Shown here piece by piece: positions 14,256 through 20,711 of a stretch of DNA of 22,167 nucleotides. The DNA is from UBA2330 sp049293015 (GTDB taxonomy: Bacteria; Bacteroidota; Ignavibacteria; Tepidaquicellales; Tepidaquicellaceae). A program made the translations under genes and the position numbers. Location of the stretch: positions 1-22,167 of the forward strand of contig JBATSB010000140.1 in NCBI GenBank assembly GCA_049293015.1, given 5' to 3'. The number at the start of each line of letters is the position of its first letter. The stretch's first letter is position 1. The notes below the pieces were generated by a model that did not search any database, was not told the origin of the DNA, and was given only the letters and a program-made list of their open reading frames with translations.

Positions 14256-15159
14256 CCGGATGATGCTCTCCAAGCGGAAATGGATAATCCGAGCCAAGTA
14301 CAATTTTATCATTACCGATGAGATCTATTAAAAATTTAAGTGCAGCTTTATCATGCACCAGTGAGTCGAGATAGAATTTTCCGAGATATTCACGAGGATT
14401 TATTTTGTTGTCAATTGCTACAAGGTCTGGGCGAACATTAAAGCCATGTTCGATCCTTCCTATGGTCATTGGAAATGAACCGCCGCCATGAGCAAAGCAG
14501 ACTTTTAACTTTTTAAATCTTTCGAATACTCCACCGAATATCATTGAGCAGATCGCAAGTGAAGTTTCCGCCGGCATTCCAACCAGCCACGGCAGCCAGT
14601 ATTTCGGCATGCGGTCTTTTCCCATCATGTCCCAGGGATGAACGAAGATAGCAGCACCCATATCTTCAGCAGCTTCGTAAATTGGGAAAAGTTTTTCATC
14701 ATCAAGATTCCAGTCGTTAATATGTGAACCGATCTGAATTCCGGCAAGTCCAAGATCTTTCATACATCTTTCAAGTTCTTTCACAGCAAGATCGGGTGCC
14801 TGCATCGGCAAAGTACCAAGTCCGATGAATCTGTCAGGAAAATCTTTGACAACTCCGGCAATATGATCATTGAGAAATTTCGAAAGATCAAGAGTATCAT
14901 TCGGCTTTGCCCAGTAGCTAAACATGATCGGCACAGTCGAAAGTACCTGAACATTCACATCAGTATGATCACAATCTTTCACTCTGACGTCAGGATCCCA
15001 GCAGTTGCTTTGTATCTCCCGAAAAAATTTCCCGTCCTTCATCATCTTTGCGCAGCAGGGCTTGTGATGTTCGAGACTAATGAATCCGCCGTAGCCGTAC
15101 TTATCTTTTAAAGAAGGCCAATTTTCTGGGAGGATGTGAGTATGTATATCTATCTTCAA
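14143..15159 (-). CDS. nbaD: 2-amino-3-carboxymuconate-6-semialdehyde decarboxylase (ACMSD)
   Basis: Decarboxylates 2-amino-3-carboxymuconate-6-semialdehyde, the ring-opening product of 3-hydroxyanthranilate, to 2-aminomuconate-6-semialdehyde, steering it away from quinolinate. A 338-residue amidohydrolase-superfamily protein of normal length. The zinc site is complete: His6 and His8 (DIHTHILP), His174 (IFVHPWD), His224 (CFAHGGG) and Asp291 (LGSDYPFP). Arg47 (KFFREIQ) fits the substrate-binding Arg of the bacterial enzyme. The start is TTG at 15159-15157, giving the family-typical MKIDIHTHI; no in-frame ATG is available upstream. No Shine-Dalgarno is seen, and the upstream inverted repeat begins only 5 bp before the start codon, so the unit inserted there may have replaced the original ribosome-binding region. 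HAAO lies upstream, separated by the four-helix-bundle unit. Confidence 0.92.
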   Translation of the reverse strand: MKIDIHTHILPENWPSLKDKYGYGGFISLEHHKPCCAKMMKDGKFFREIQSNCWDPDVRVKDCDHTDVNVQVLSTVPIMFSYWAKPNDTLDLSKFLNDHIAGVVKDFPDRFIGLGTLPMQAPDLAVKELERCMKDLGLAGIQIGSHINDWNLDDEKLFPIYEAAEDMGAAIFVHPWDMMGKDRMPKYWLPWLVGMPAETSLAICSMIFGGVFERFKKLKVCFAHGGGSFPMTIGRIEHGFNVRPDLVAIDNKINPREYLGKFYLDSLVHDKAALKFLIDLIGNDKIVLGSDYPFPLGEHHPGKMIESMSELDQATKDKLLWKNAVEFLGEDNFKIANY

Positions 15160-15164
15160 AATAT

Positions 15165-15203
15165 AATTAAAAATTAAGAATTATGAATTAAGAATTGGTA
15201 TTG
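15165..15203. repeat. Terminal inverted repeat (left) of four-helix-bundle unit
   Basis: 39 bp opening with aattaaaaattaagaatt. It is the reverse complement of 15626-15664 with 35 of 39 positions matching. It contains the stop codon of the four-helix-bundle gene (15188-15190) and ends 5 bp from the ACMSD start codon. Confidence 0.8.
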
Positions 15204-15550
15204 CTTTTTTTCATTGTTACTAATATTGAACTTAGGATTTTTAAAAGTTCATCACAATCCTTATTCATTGAATTAAAAAGCTTTGAATCCAGAATATTGG
15301 TGTCGTGCAAAAGACGTAGCCAGTAATTTGTCTCCCGCGTCTCTTTATAAGCAATTCCGATCTTTGCCATAAAATCTTTTCTTGAAAACCCACCGACAGC
15401 TTCTTCAATGTTAGCACCAATTGAAGTGCCACTTTTTAATATTTGTCTTGCTAAATCAAACTCTCTCATTTCTTTCTTCAAATATAAATACAACCTGACA
15501 ATCCTTTTTGCAAACAAATAAGATTTCTCTAGGATAATATTATCCTTCAT
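15188..15550 (-). CDS. Four-helix-bundle protein (S23 / 23S rRNA intervening-sequence family)
   Basis: A 120-residue protein with the hallmark of the S23/IVP family: LARQILKSGTSIGANIEEA (39-57), then SRKDFMAKIGIAYKETRET and NYWLRLL. The family is encoded in intervening sequences of 23S rRNA genes and in many free-standing loci; the related Avd protein assists diversity-generating retroelements. Its role when free-standing is unknown. It probably folds as a four-helix bundle that oligomerises and binds nucleic acid, by analogy with Avd. No reverse transcriptase or variable repeat was found here, so it is not part of a retroelement. A Shine-Dalgarno-like ggaga precedes the ATG at 15550. The gene lies wholly inside the inverted-repeat unit, its stop codon being in the repeat itself. 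Confidence 0.9.
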   Translation of the reverse strand: MKDNIILEKSYLFAKRIVRLYLYLKKEMREFDLARQILKSGTSIGANIEEAVGGFSRKDFMAKIGIAYKETRETNYWLRLLHDTNILDSKLFNSMNKDCDELLKILSSILVTMKKSNTNS

Positions 15551-15625
15551 AATTTCTCCTCTAATTATAATAACATTACATAAAAAATAAGAACCAGCTA
15601 AATATACTTAACAAATCAATTTAAT

Positions 15626-15664
15626 CAACACTAATTCTTAATTCCTAATTCTCAATTTTTAATT
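15626..15664. repeat. Terminal inverted repeat (right) of four-helix-bundle unit
   Basis: 39 bp, the reverse complement of 15165-15203 with four mismatches. Its outer end supplies the last sense codon and stop codon of HAAO (15659-15664). Confidence 0.8.
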
Positions 15665-16174
15665 GCTCTTTAAAGGCGGTTGCATCACACTCCCACAGCT
15701 CTTACACGTTCTAAGATCTTCCGAATCATAAAACTCTTTCAGTAATGGCGGTAGCTGTGTGACAATGTCCGTAAGTTTAAAAAATTTCTCGTGAAGTTTC
15801 TTATGACAATTTTCACAATACCACTGAAAGCCGTCTAGCTCTTCTTCAGTTCTTTTTCTTTCGACTACAAGTCCGACAGTGTCAGCAGGTCTTCTCGGAG
15901 AATGAGGAGTCTTCGGTGGTACATAAAATATCTCTCCCTCTTTAATATCATAAATAGTTTCTTTTCCGTCTTCGACTATCCCGACTTGTATGTTGCCTTC
16001 CATCTGATAAAAAAATTCAGGTCCGTCTTGAAAGTGATAATCTTTTCTTGAATTCGGACCGCCTACTACCATTACAATAAAGTCTCCGTCGTAAACACAT
16101 TTATTTCCGACAGGCGGCTTCATAAGATGACGGTTTTCTTCTATCCATTTTTTAAAATTAATTGGTGGTAACAT
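15659..16174 (-). CDS. nbaC: 3-hydroxyanthranilate 3,4-dioxygenase (HAAO)
   Basis: A cytoplasmic non-haem iron dioxygenase that opens the ring of 3-hydroxyanthranilate to give 2-amino-3-carboxymuconate-6-semialdehyde, the substrate of ACMSD. A 171-residue cupin of the bacterial type. Iron ligands are His47, Glu53 and His91, and substrate-binding Arg43, Arg95 and Glu105 fit the family. The C-terminus has the extra rubredoxin-like metal site of bacterial HAAOs, Cys120/Cys123 (YCENC) and Cys157/Cys160 (TCKSC), each offset by five from the Cupriavidus enzyme numbering as I recall it. The start is firm: ATG at 16174-16172 with AGGAGGA 6 bp upstream (16181-16187). The stop codon lies inside the inverted repeat of the adjacent unit, so insertion may have altered the last residue or two without harm to the metal site. 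Confidence 0.95.
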   Translation of the reverse strand: MLPPINFKKWIEENRHLMKPPVGNKCVYDGDFIVMVVGGPNSRKDYHFQDGPEFFYQMEGNIQVGIVEDGKETIYDIKEGEIFYVPPKTPHSPRRPADTVGLVVERKRTEEELDGFQWYCENCHKKLHEKFFKLTDIVTQLPPLLKEFYDSEDLRTCKSCGSVMQPPLKSN

Positions 16175-16245
16175 TTTATATCCTCCTGATTTATTTAAAT
16201 TTATTTAAATGCTTTTTTAAAATTTATAAACTTTTGAAATTAAAT

Positions 16246-16632
16246 TTAATCTGTCAAAGCTTCTGCTTCAATTTCGATCAGCATATCCGGATCTACAAGT
16301 GCATTGATCCCTACAAGTGTCTGAGCAGGTTTGATGGATCTGAACTTTTCCCCGAGTGCTCTTCCCGCTTCTTCCCATTTACTTATATCTGTCACAAAAA
16401 TTCTTAATCTGACAATGTCTTCAAGTCTGCTGCCAGCCTGATGCAGTACAGTTTCTATTTTCTCAATGATTGTTTTGGTTTGTAAATACATATCGTCTTT
16501 ACCAACAAGCTTTCCATCTACAATTGCTGTCGTACCCGAAACTAAAATTCTGTCATCAATCTTTACTGCACGGCTGTATCCGACTATGTCTTCCCAGATT
16601 ACACCTGATGAAAATTTTTTTCTTTCTTTCAT
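16246..16632 (-). CDS. RidA/YjgF-family protein, candidate 2-aminomuconate deaminase
   Basis: A 128-residue Rid-family protein (trimeric, about 130 residues normally). Seen: GYSRAVKIDDRILVSGTTA, the RLRIFVTDISKWEEAG helix and the IEIEAEAL C-terminal strand. The Arg that binds the substrate carboxylate in archetypal RidA (a few residues before the IEIEA strand) is not present; the position is occupied by Leu or Val (INALVDPDMLIEIEA). This points to one of the divergent Rid subgroups, rather than an imine deaminase of the RidA type. Next to HAAO and ACMSD, the likeliest role is 2-aminomuconate deaminase, as Rid-family proteins fill that step in bacterial 2-nitrobenzoate and kynurenine pathways; this is inference from context. 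Its ATG overlaps the stop of the PAP2 gene (TAATG), suggesting translational coupling. HAAO starts 71 bp downstream. Confidence 0.82.
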   Translation of the reverse strand: MKERKKFSSGVIWEDIVGYSRAVKIDDRILVSGTTAIVDGKLVGKDDMYLQTKTIIEKIETVLHQAGSRLEDIVRLRIFVTDISKWEEAGRALGEKFRSIKPAQTLVGINALVDPDMLIEIEAEALTD

Positions 16633-17279
16633 TATACAGAATTATTTTTATTAAGAGGATATTTAGCTCTGATCTTTTTTACAATCTGATATGATGCAAA
16701 TGAAAATACAAGCCCTGCATAAACATCAATTGTATAATGTGCTTTCTGAAGTATTACAGCAGTACCGACTGTAATTGTAGCTAATAAAAAATATGTCTTC
16801 AGATATTTATTCTTAGCCGTCTGGAATAATAAAAATGCTGTCGATGTATGCCCTGAAAAGAAAAGATCCTTTACAATTTTTTTACCGGTTCCCATTACAA
16901 AAACGACCGGATCCTGAAGATCAATGCATCCGACAGGCGGATCGAGCGGAATCAGATACATTGCCGACATTCTGAATATTACAAGAAGTATGTATGTCTG
17001 AATACCTGTTAGCAAAACTTCCGGATCAAAACTGAAAAAAAATAATGCTATCAGTAAAGATGAATAGATCGCAAAAAATAAAAGAACATTCAGATCAATT
17101 GCATTGAACATACTAAGAAGCGGGTCATCTATTATTGCTCCCTGTCTTGATTCATTAAATAATAAAAATCTGCTGAATGTACTTAATGTTATTACCAGCA
17201 ATAATATTGTAATTGTTAATTCTGTCTTTCTGTGTGGGTAAGATAAATATTGTTTCCAGGCAGAGATGAATTTTGTCAA
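16632..17279 (-). CDS. PAP2-superfamily membrane phosphatase (PAP2_C, sphingomyelin-synthase-like)
   Basis: A 215-residue membrane protein with about five or six hydrophobic segments (for example 20-40, 64-83, 91-109, 148-178, 183-199). The C2 motif is SGHTST (142-147, His144) and the C3 motif HYTIDV (His181, Asp185), which match the PAP2_C branch containing sphingomyelin synthase and related lipid phosphatases or phosphotransferases. The C1 region is not obvious. It probably acts on a lipid phosphate in the inner membrane; the exact substrate cannot be inferred. The start is TTG at 17279-17277, since no in-frame ATG precedes the first membrane segment. It starts 15 bp after the DinB-like gene ends and its stop overlaps the RidA start, so it is embedded in the operon without an evident role in tryptophan breakdown. 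Confidence 0.8.
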   Translation of the reverse strand: MTKFISAWKQYLSYPHRKTELTITILLLVITLSTFSRFLLFNESRQGAIIDDPLLSMFNAIDLNVLLFFAIYSSLLIALFFFSFDPEVLLTGIQTYILLVIFRMSAMYLIPLDPPVGCIDLQDPVVFVMGTGKKIVKDLFFSGHTSTAFLLFQTAKNKYLKTYFLLATITVGTAVILQKAHYTIDVYAGLVFSFASYQIVKKIRAKYPLNKNNSV

Positions 17280-17294
17280 GATTCTATATACAGT

Positions 17295-17789
17295 TTAATA
17301 TTTACTTTTTCCGCAGATTGATAAAATTACTGCAAGTTGACCTGCGTGATACATCTCATGAAGCTGCCAGTGCATTATTACATTTTCTTTTGTTTTGAAA
17401 TAATCATCTTCAGCATTTTTTACAAGTGCATGATTTTCTTTAAGCTCTTCATCAGATATTTCTTTATATACGTTTACATTTTTTTCGCAAACTTTTTTCC
17501 AGCTTTCTCTAAGCTCTTTTACAGAAGGATATTTTTCAGGTGATTGTACTTTCGTATGCTGACTAAAAAGTTCTATATACTGCGGATACAGAATATCACC
17601 TTTACCCATGTATTCTGAAAAATCATCATCACAAACTATCAAATGACCGAGGATCCAGACGCCGTTATTTTTTCCCGGGGCTAGTTCAAGATTAAAGTCT
17701 TCATCCGCAAGTCCGCTTAAAACACCGTTTACCCATTCCACCATTACATTATATTGCTTTGCAAAAACGTCAGTAATTGTTCGTGACAT
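17295..17789 (-). CDS. DinB family protein (second copy, divergent)
   Basis: A 164-residue four-helix-bundle protein with the three-His metal site of the family: His49 (ILGHLIVCDD), His144 and His148 (QLHEMYHAGQ). It is clearly different from the DinB-like protein at 4418 (little identity beyond the motifs), so it is not a recent duplicate. The LHEMYHAGQLA ending is typical of DinB_2 proteins. Some members are thiol-dependent transferases, but this one cannot be assigned a reaction. Same strand as its neighbours, 90 bp after the DUF899 gene and 15 bp before the PAP2 gene. Confidence 0.87.
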   Translation of the reverse strand: MSRTITDVFAKQYNVMVEWVNGVLSGLADEDFNLELAPGKNNGVWILGHLIVCDDDFSEYMGKGDILYPQYIELFSQHTKVQSPEKYPSVKELRESWKKVCEKNVNVYKEISDEELKENHALVKNAEDDYFKTKENVIMHWQLHEMYHAGQLAVILSICGKSKY

Positions 17790-17879
17790 AGATTTATATT
17801 TTATGTGAATACTAAAATTATTGATTTAAAATACATCAAAAATATTTTAATTGAGATTCAGATCTCATTTAAAATTGAA

Positions 17880-18473
17880 CTATGAATCCGTAGTAATATC
17901 TTCAGATGGAAGCAAATCAAGGAAATGCCAGATGTTACAATAAAAATCTCCGGGTCCGAAATAATCTTTTGAAACTCTTTCTATACTACCGTCATCTTTT
18001 TTCTCAAATACAGAAACTCCCGGCCAGTAATAAATCTTATCATCCTTTCTGATTTCATATCCCATGTCAAAAATGAATTCAGTTCCGTTTGCAGAGTAGG
18101 TCGGATAATTCCAGCCTCTTGCATCTGCGAATTCTTTATGCACTTCAGGTTTATCGGGACAGACAAGTACAAAGGCTGCTTTCTTTTCAATTTCCTTATA
18201 AGTGTCTTTAAATCCGTCAGCCCACATTGTGCAATAAGAACAGGACTTTCCCATGTTGTGAATTAAGATCAGTTCAGATTTATCTCCGAACATTTCTGAA
18301 AGTTTTTTCTCATTACCGTTTCTATCTTTCATAGTATAATCGGATACGTCCATCTGTGCCAGTTTAGAATTCAGTTCAATACGTTTCTTTCTAAGTAACT
18401 CTACCTCTTTATCAAGTTCACCAAGTTGCTCTTCGGTTTTTTTAATTTCTTCAGGTGATAATTTGCTGCTCAT
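17880..18473 (-). CDS. DUF899 thioredoxin-like protein
   Basis: A 197-residue protein of the DUF899 family (thioredoxin/AhpC-like fold). Residues 1-45 form a charged helix, probably a coiled coil. The core has LILIHNMGKSCSYCTMWADG (about 88-107) with the CxYCTMW redox-like Cys pair, then FVLVCPDKPEVHKEFADARGW, and the ending FYCNIWHFLDLLP, which are family features. The function of DUF899 proteins is unknown; the Cys pair hints at redox chemistry. The start is the first ATG and agrees with the family's N-terminal helix. It sits 30 bp after the VOC gene. Confidence 0.85.
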   Translation of the reverse strand: MSSKLSPEEIKKTEEQLGELDKEVELLRKKRIELNSKLAQMDVSDYTMKDRNGNEKKLSEMFGDKSELILIHNMGKSCSYCTMWADGFKDTYKEIEKKAAFVLVCPDKPEVHKEFADARGWNYPTYSANGTEFIFDMGYEIRKDDKIYYWPGVSVFEKKDDGSIERVSKDYFGPGDFYCNIWHFLDLLPSEDITTDS

Positions 18474-18503
18474 TTTATTTTATTTAAATTATTAAATAAT
18501 TTT

Positions 18504-18854
18504 TTATGTGTGATTAGGATCTACAAGCTGAAACCAGTTTCCGTCAGGATCTTTAAAAGTCAGGCAAGAATCAGACCCGTCAGTTCCGCAGAAGACAAGT
18601 CCTCTGCTTTCAAGCTCAGATTTTGTTTTTGAATGATCATCAGAATAAATTACAATTCCGACATTGCTGTCTTTATATTCGTTTGTCTGCAGATCATTTT
18701 TTCCGGGACGTAAAAGAATTTGTGTGTCTTCAAGTTTAAGCCAGACAAATTTCTCATGCTGAATTTCAGTAACTGTAAATCCGAGAATTTTCTCATAAAA
18801 ATCTTTTGATGCCATCGGATCTTTTACAAAAATTTCTATATGACCTATTTTCAT
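18504..18854 (-). CDS. VOC superfamily (glyoxalase/bleomycin-resistance-like) protein
   Basis: A 116-residue single-domain VOC protein with both beta-alpha-beta-beta-beta modules: MKIGHIEIFVKDPMASKDFYEKILGF at the start and SCLTFKDPDGNWFQLVDP at the end. His5 is in a metal-ligand position; the C-terminal ligand is normally Glu and is Gln here (WFQLVD), so metal-dependent activity is uncertain. Family members include dioxygenases, isomerases and drug-binding proteins; no substrate is assigned. It begins 3 bp after the TPR gene ends, indicating co-transcription. Confidence 0.87.
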   Translation of the reverse strand: MKIGHIEIFVKDPMASKDFYEKILGFTVTEIQHEKFVWLKLEDTQILLRPGKNDLQTNEYKDSNVGIVIYSDDHSKTKSELESRGLVFCGTDGSDSCLTFKDPDGNWFQLVDPNHT

Positions 18855-18857
18855 AAT

Positions 18858-19724
18858 TTAACTTTCACTGATTTTTTTTAATCGATCAAGTTTATCCTTT
18901 TCATTCTCTGCAACCCAAATGTCTTTTGATAAAAGGTCGTAAGCTTTACCTGCAAATTCTGCTGCTTTTTCTTTTCCATTTTTCAATAGATAACATTCCA
19001 TTAATTCCTCATAGATATATCCTTCGCTGCCGGCTTTTCCATCTTCAATGTCTTTATGTAAAGCTTGCTGAATTTCCAATGCTTCATCAGTCTTTCCCAT
19101 CATCCTCAAAGTCTTTGCTATACTCCATTTCGCAATAGCTGTTTCAGAAAGTCTTTCCTTTTCCTCATACCACTTTTTGCATTTGGTAAAAGTAGCAAAC
19201 GCTTTATCATAACTTTTCATATCAAAATAAGTCCATCCGGTATTATTATAAAGTGAGCCGAGCCAGTTCCTTGCTTTAGGAACATCTGAAGCTTCAGCAT
19301 CTTTCATTGCAATTTCATTCCATCGCAGAGATTCATCGCCGGGCTCGACAATTCCCATCATGTGAGCAGCATCCACTGCAAAATTATCTTCGCCTATTTT
19401 TTTTGCAAGTTCATAAGCACTCAGAAAAAGTTCGCGTGCTTTTTCTTTTTGTTGGGATGAATTAAAAGCTCTGCCCCTTTCAAGCAGATAACGGACTCTC
19501 GCAACCGGATCATCTTTGACAGAAAGTTCTTTTTCTACTTCATCAAGTAATGTATGCGCATCATCAAATTTCATCTGAAGTCCGAGCGTCCTTGCTATTT
19601 GAGTTTTAAGCTGAAGGTATAAAGAATTGTCGTTTGAATTTCTTACTTCATCGAGTATCTCACGAAATTTAATTTCCGTACCTGCGGGATCACTATAATC
19701 CCATAATTTGTCAAAATCTTTCAC
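18858..19724 (-). CDS. TPR-repeat protein
   Basis: A 288-residue, wholly helical protein made of tetratricopeptide-type helix pairs (for example at about 33-68, 80-120, 152-190, 196-225, 242-275). A repeat with good TPR spacing is WLGSLYNNTGWTYFDMKSYD, followed by KAFATFTKCKKWYEEK. No signal peptide or enzymatic domain is seen, so it is a cytoplasmic scaffold or peptide-binding protein of unknown role. It is the most upstream gene of the minus-strand run and is preceded by about 170 bp before the divergent toxin-antitoxin pair, so the run's promoter is probably in 19725-19850. Confidence 0.8.
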   Translation of the reverse strand: MKDFDKLWDYSDPAGTEIKFREILDEVRNSNDNSLYLQLKTQIARTLGLQMKFDDAHTLLDEVEKELSVKDDPVARVRYLLERGRAFNSSQQKEKARELFLSAYELAKKIGEDNFAVDAAHMMGIVEPGDESLRWNEIAMKDAEASDVPKARNWLGSLYNNTGWTYFDMKSYDKAFATFTKCKKWYEEKERLSETAIAKWSIAKTLRMMGKTDEALEIQQALHKDIEDGKAGSEGYIYEELMECYLLKNGKEKAAEFAGKAYDLLSKDIWVAENEKDKLDRLKKISES

Positions 19725-19852
19725 CGATGGTTTATTTGTTTAAAATGGTATGTCTGTAAAATAAATTAACTATTTGAAAAATTCAACTAATTCAACTTAG
19801 AGAATGGATGATTGTTTTAAAAAAAATCTATGAGGTAAATACTTATATTGTA

Positions 19853-19888
19853 TTTATACGTGTAATATTTTATTTTAATACGTATAAA
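19853..19888. promoter_or_regulatory. Probable operator of the toxin-antitoxin pair
   Basis: A perfect 9-bp inverted repeat, tttatacgt (19853-19861)/acgtataaa (19880-19888), with 18-bp spacer, ends 8 bp before the antitoxin ATG. Its place over the promoter fits an autoregulatory operator, as toxin-antitoxin modules normally have. Confidence 0.5.
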
Positions 19889-19896
19889 ATTTAAAA

Positions 19897-20148
19897 ATGA
19901 ATACAAAACTTACATTAAAACTTAACAATAGAGTAATAGAACAGGCAAAAATTTACGCTAAAGAAAAAGACACCAGTCTTTCAAAACTGATAGAATCATA
20001 TCTTGAATATCTGACCTCGGAAAATTCTTCGAATGAAAATGAGATAACACCTCTTGTAAAAAGCATCTCAGGAGTTTTACAATCCGGTAAAGTATCAGAT
20101 GTAAAAAAAGAATACAAAAAACATATATTAAAAAAGTATTCTATATAA
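19897..20148 (+). CDS. DUF6364-type antitoxin
   Basis: An 83-residue protein whose N-terminal part (MNTKLTLKLNNRVIEQAKIY, then AKEKDTSLSKLIESYLEYLT) has the ribbon-helix-helix layout of DUF6364 antitoxins: one strand for dimerisation and DNA binding and two helices. The C-terminal half (about 45-83) is polar and would wrap the toxin. It is followed after 9 bp by the PIN-domain toxin, the normal order and spacing. It probably represses its own promoter through the inverted repeat just upstream. Confidence 0.85.
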   Translation: MNTKLTLKLNNRVIEQAKIYAKEKDTSLSKLIESYLEYLTSENSSNENEITPLVKSISGVLQSGKVSDVKKEYKKHILKKYSI

Positions 20149-20157
20149 AATTATAAT

Positions 20158-20574
20158 ATGACAAAATTATTTGTTGACACAGATATATGTTTGGATCTAT
20201 TATCAGGTAGGAAACCTTTTAATTCAGTTGCAGAAAAATTATTTTCACTGGCAGATTCAGGTAAGATAAAGATCTATGTCTCTTCTTTAAGCTTTTCCAA
20301 TATTGATTATGTACTTCAATCTCAGTATAAGGTAATTGACTCGAGGACGATCCTTGCAAAATTTAAAAGACTTGTTAATGTTTTGGCTGTCGATGATAAA
20401 ATTATTGAATTGGCAATTTCATCTGACTTTAAAGATTTTGAAGATTCCATTCAGCATTTTACGGCAGTTGAAAATAGTTTAAAAATACTTTTGACAAGAA
20501 ATTTAAAGGACTATGAAAGATCTGCAATACAGGTAATGAATCCGGAGACATTTTTAATGGGGGATTTAAATTAA
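20158..20574 (+). CDS. PIN-domain toxin (VapC-like ribonuclease)
   Basis: A 138-residue PIN-domain protein, normally an Mg-dependent endoribonuclease. The first acidic residue is Asp7 in FVDTDICLDLL, followed by a PFNSVAEKLFSLADSGKI helix. The later acidic cluster is ISSDFKDFEDSIQ (about 88-100), and TRNLKDY (113-119) is the TRNxxDF-like ending of PIN domains. All expected acidic residues seem present, so the toxin is probably active. The RNA target is unknown. Co-transcribed with the antitoxin 9 bp upstream. Confidence 0.87.
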   Translation: MTKLFVDTDICLDLLSGRKPFNSVAEKLFSLADSGKIKIYVSSLSFSNIDYVLQSQYKVIDSRTILAKFKRLVNVLAVDDKIIELAISSDFKDFEDSIQHFTAVENSLKILLTRNLKDYERSAIQVMNPETFLMGDLN

Positions 20575-20711
20575 GAACGTCAATTACTTTTGAAATGAAA
20601 TTAATTGTGCAGGTATACTATGAGAGAAATACTTAAAAAAAATGTATGGTCAAACTTTATGAGTTTAAAGCAGATGTGTTTTGATAAATGATTTCATAAA
20701 ACAAATTAAAA

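Larger units (their letters stand above)
15165..15664. mobile_element. 500-bp unit: four-helix-bundle gene between inverted repeats
   Basis: The two 39-bp inverted repeats delimit 500 bp with a single gene. The unit lies between two genes that are successive steps of one pathway and should be adjacent, and it overlaps the HAAO stop codon. It carries no transposase, so if it moves it must be helped by another enzyme. Calling it mobile is an inference from the repeats and position; related genes are known as intervening sequences inside 23S rRNA genes. Confidence 0.55.

Noticed and set aside
15188..15550. Four-helix-bundle gene as a 23S rRNA intervening sequence or as Avd of a diversity-generating retroelement
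   Set aside because: There is no rRNA sequence on either side, and no reverse transcriptase, template repeat or variable repeat was found in the window.
20620..20691. 23-codon frame after the PIN toxin (MREILKKNVWSNFM...)
   Set aside because: Has an AGG a few bases upstream but is too short and lacks any recognisable feature.
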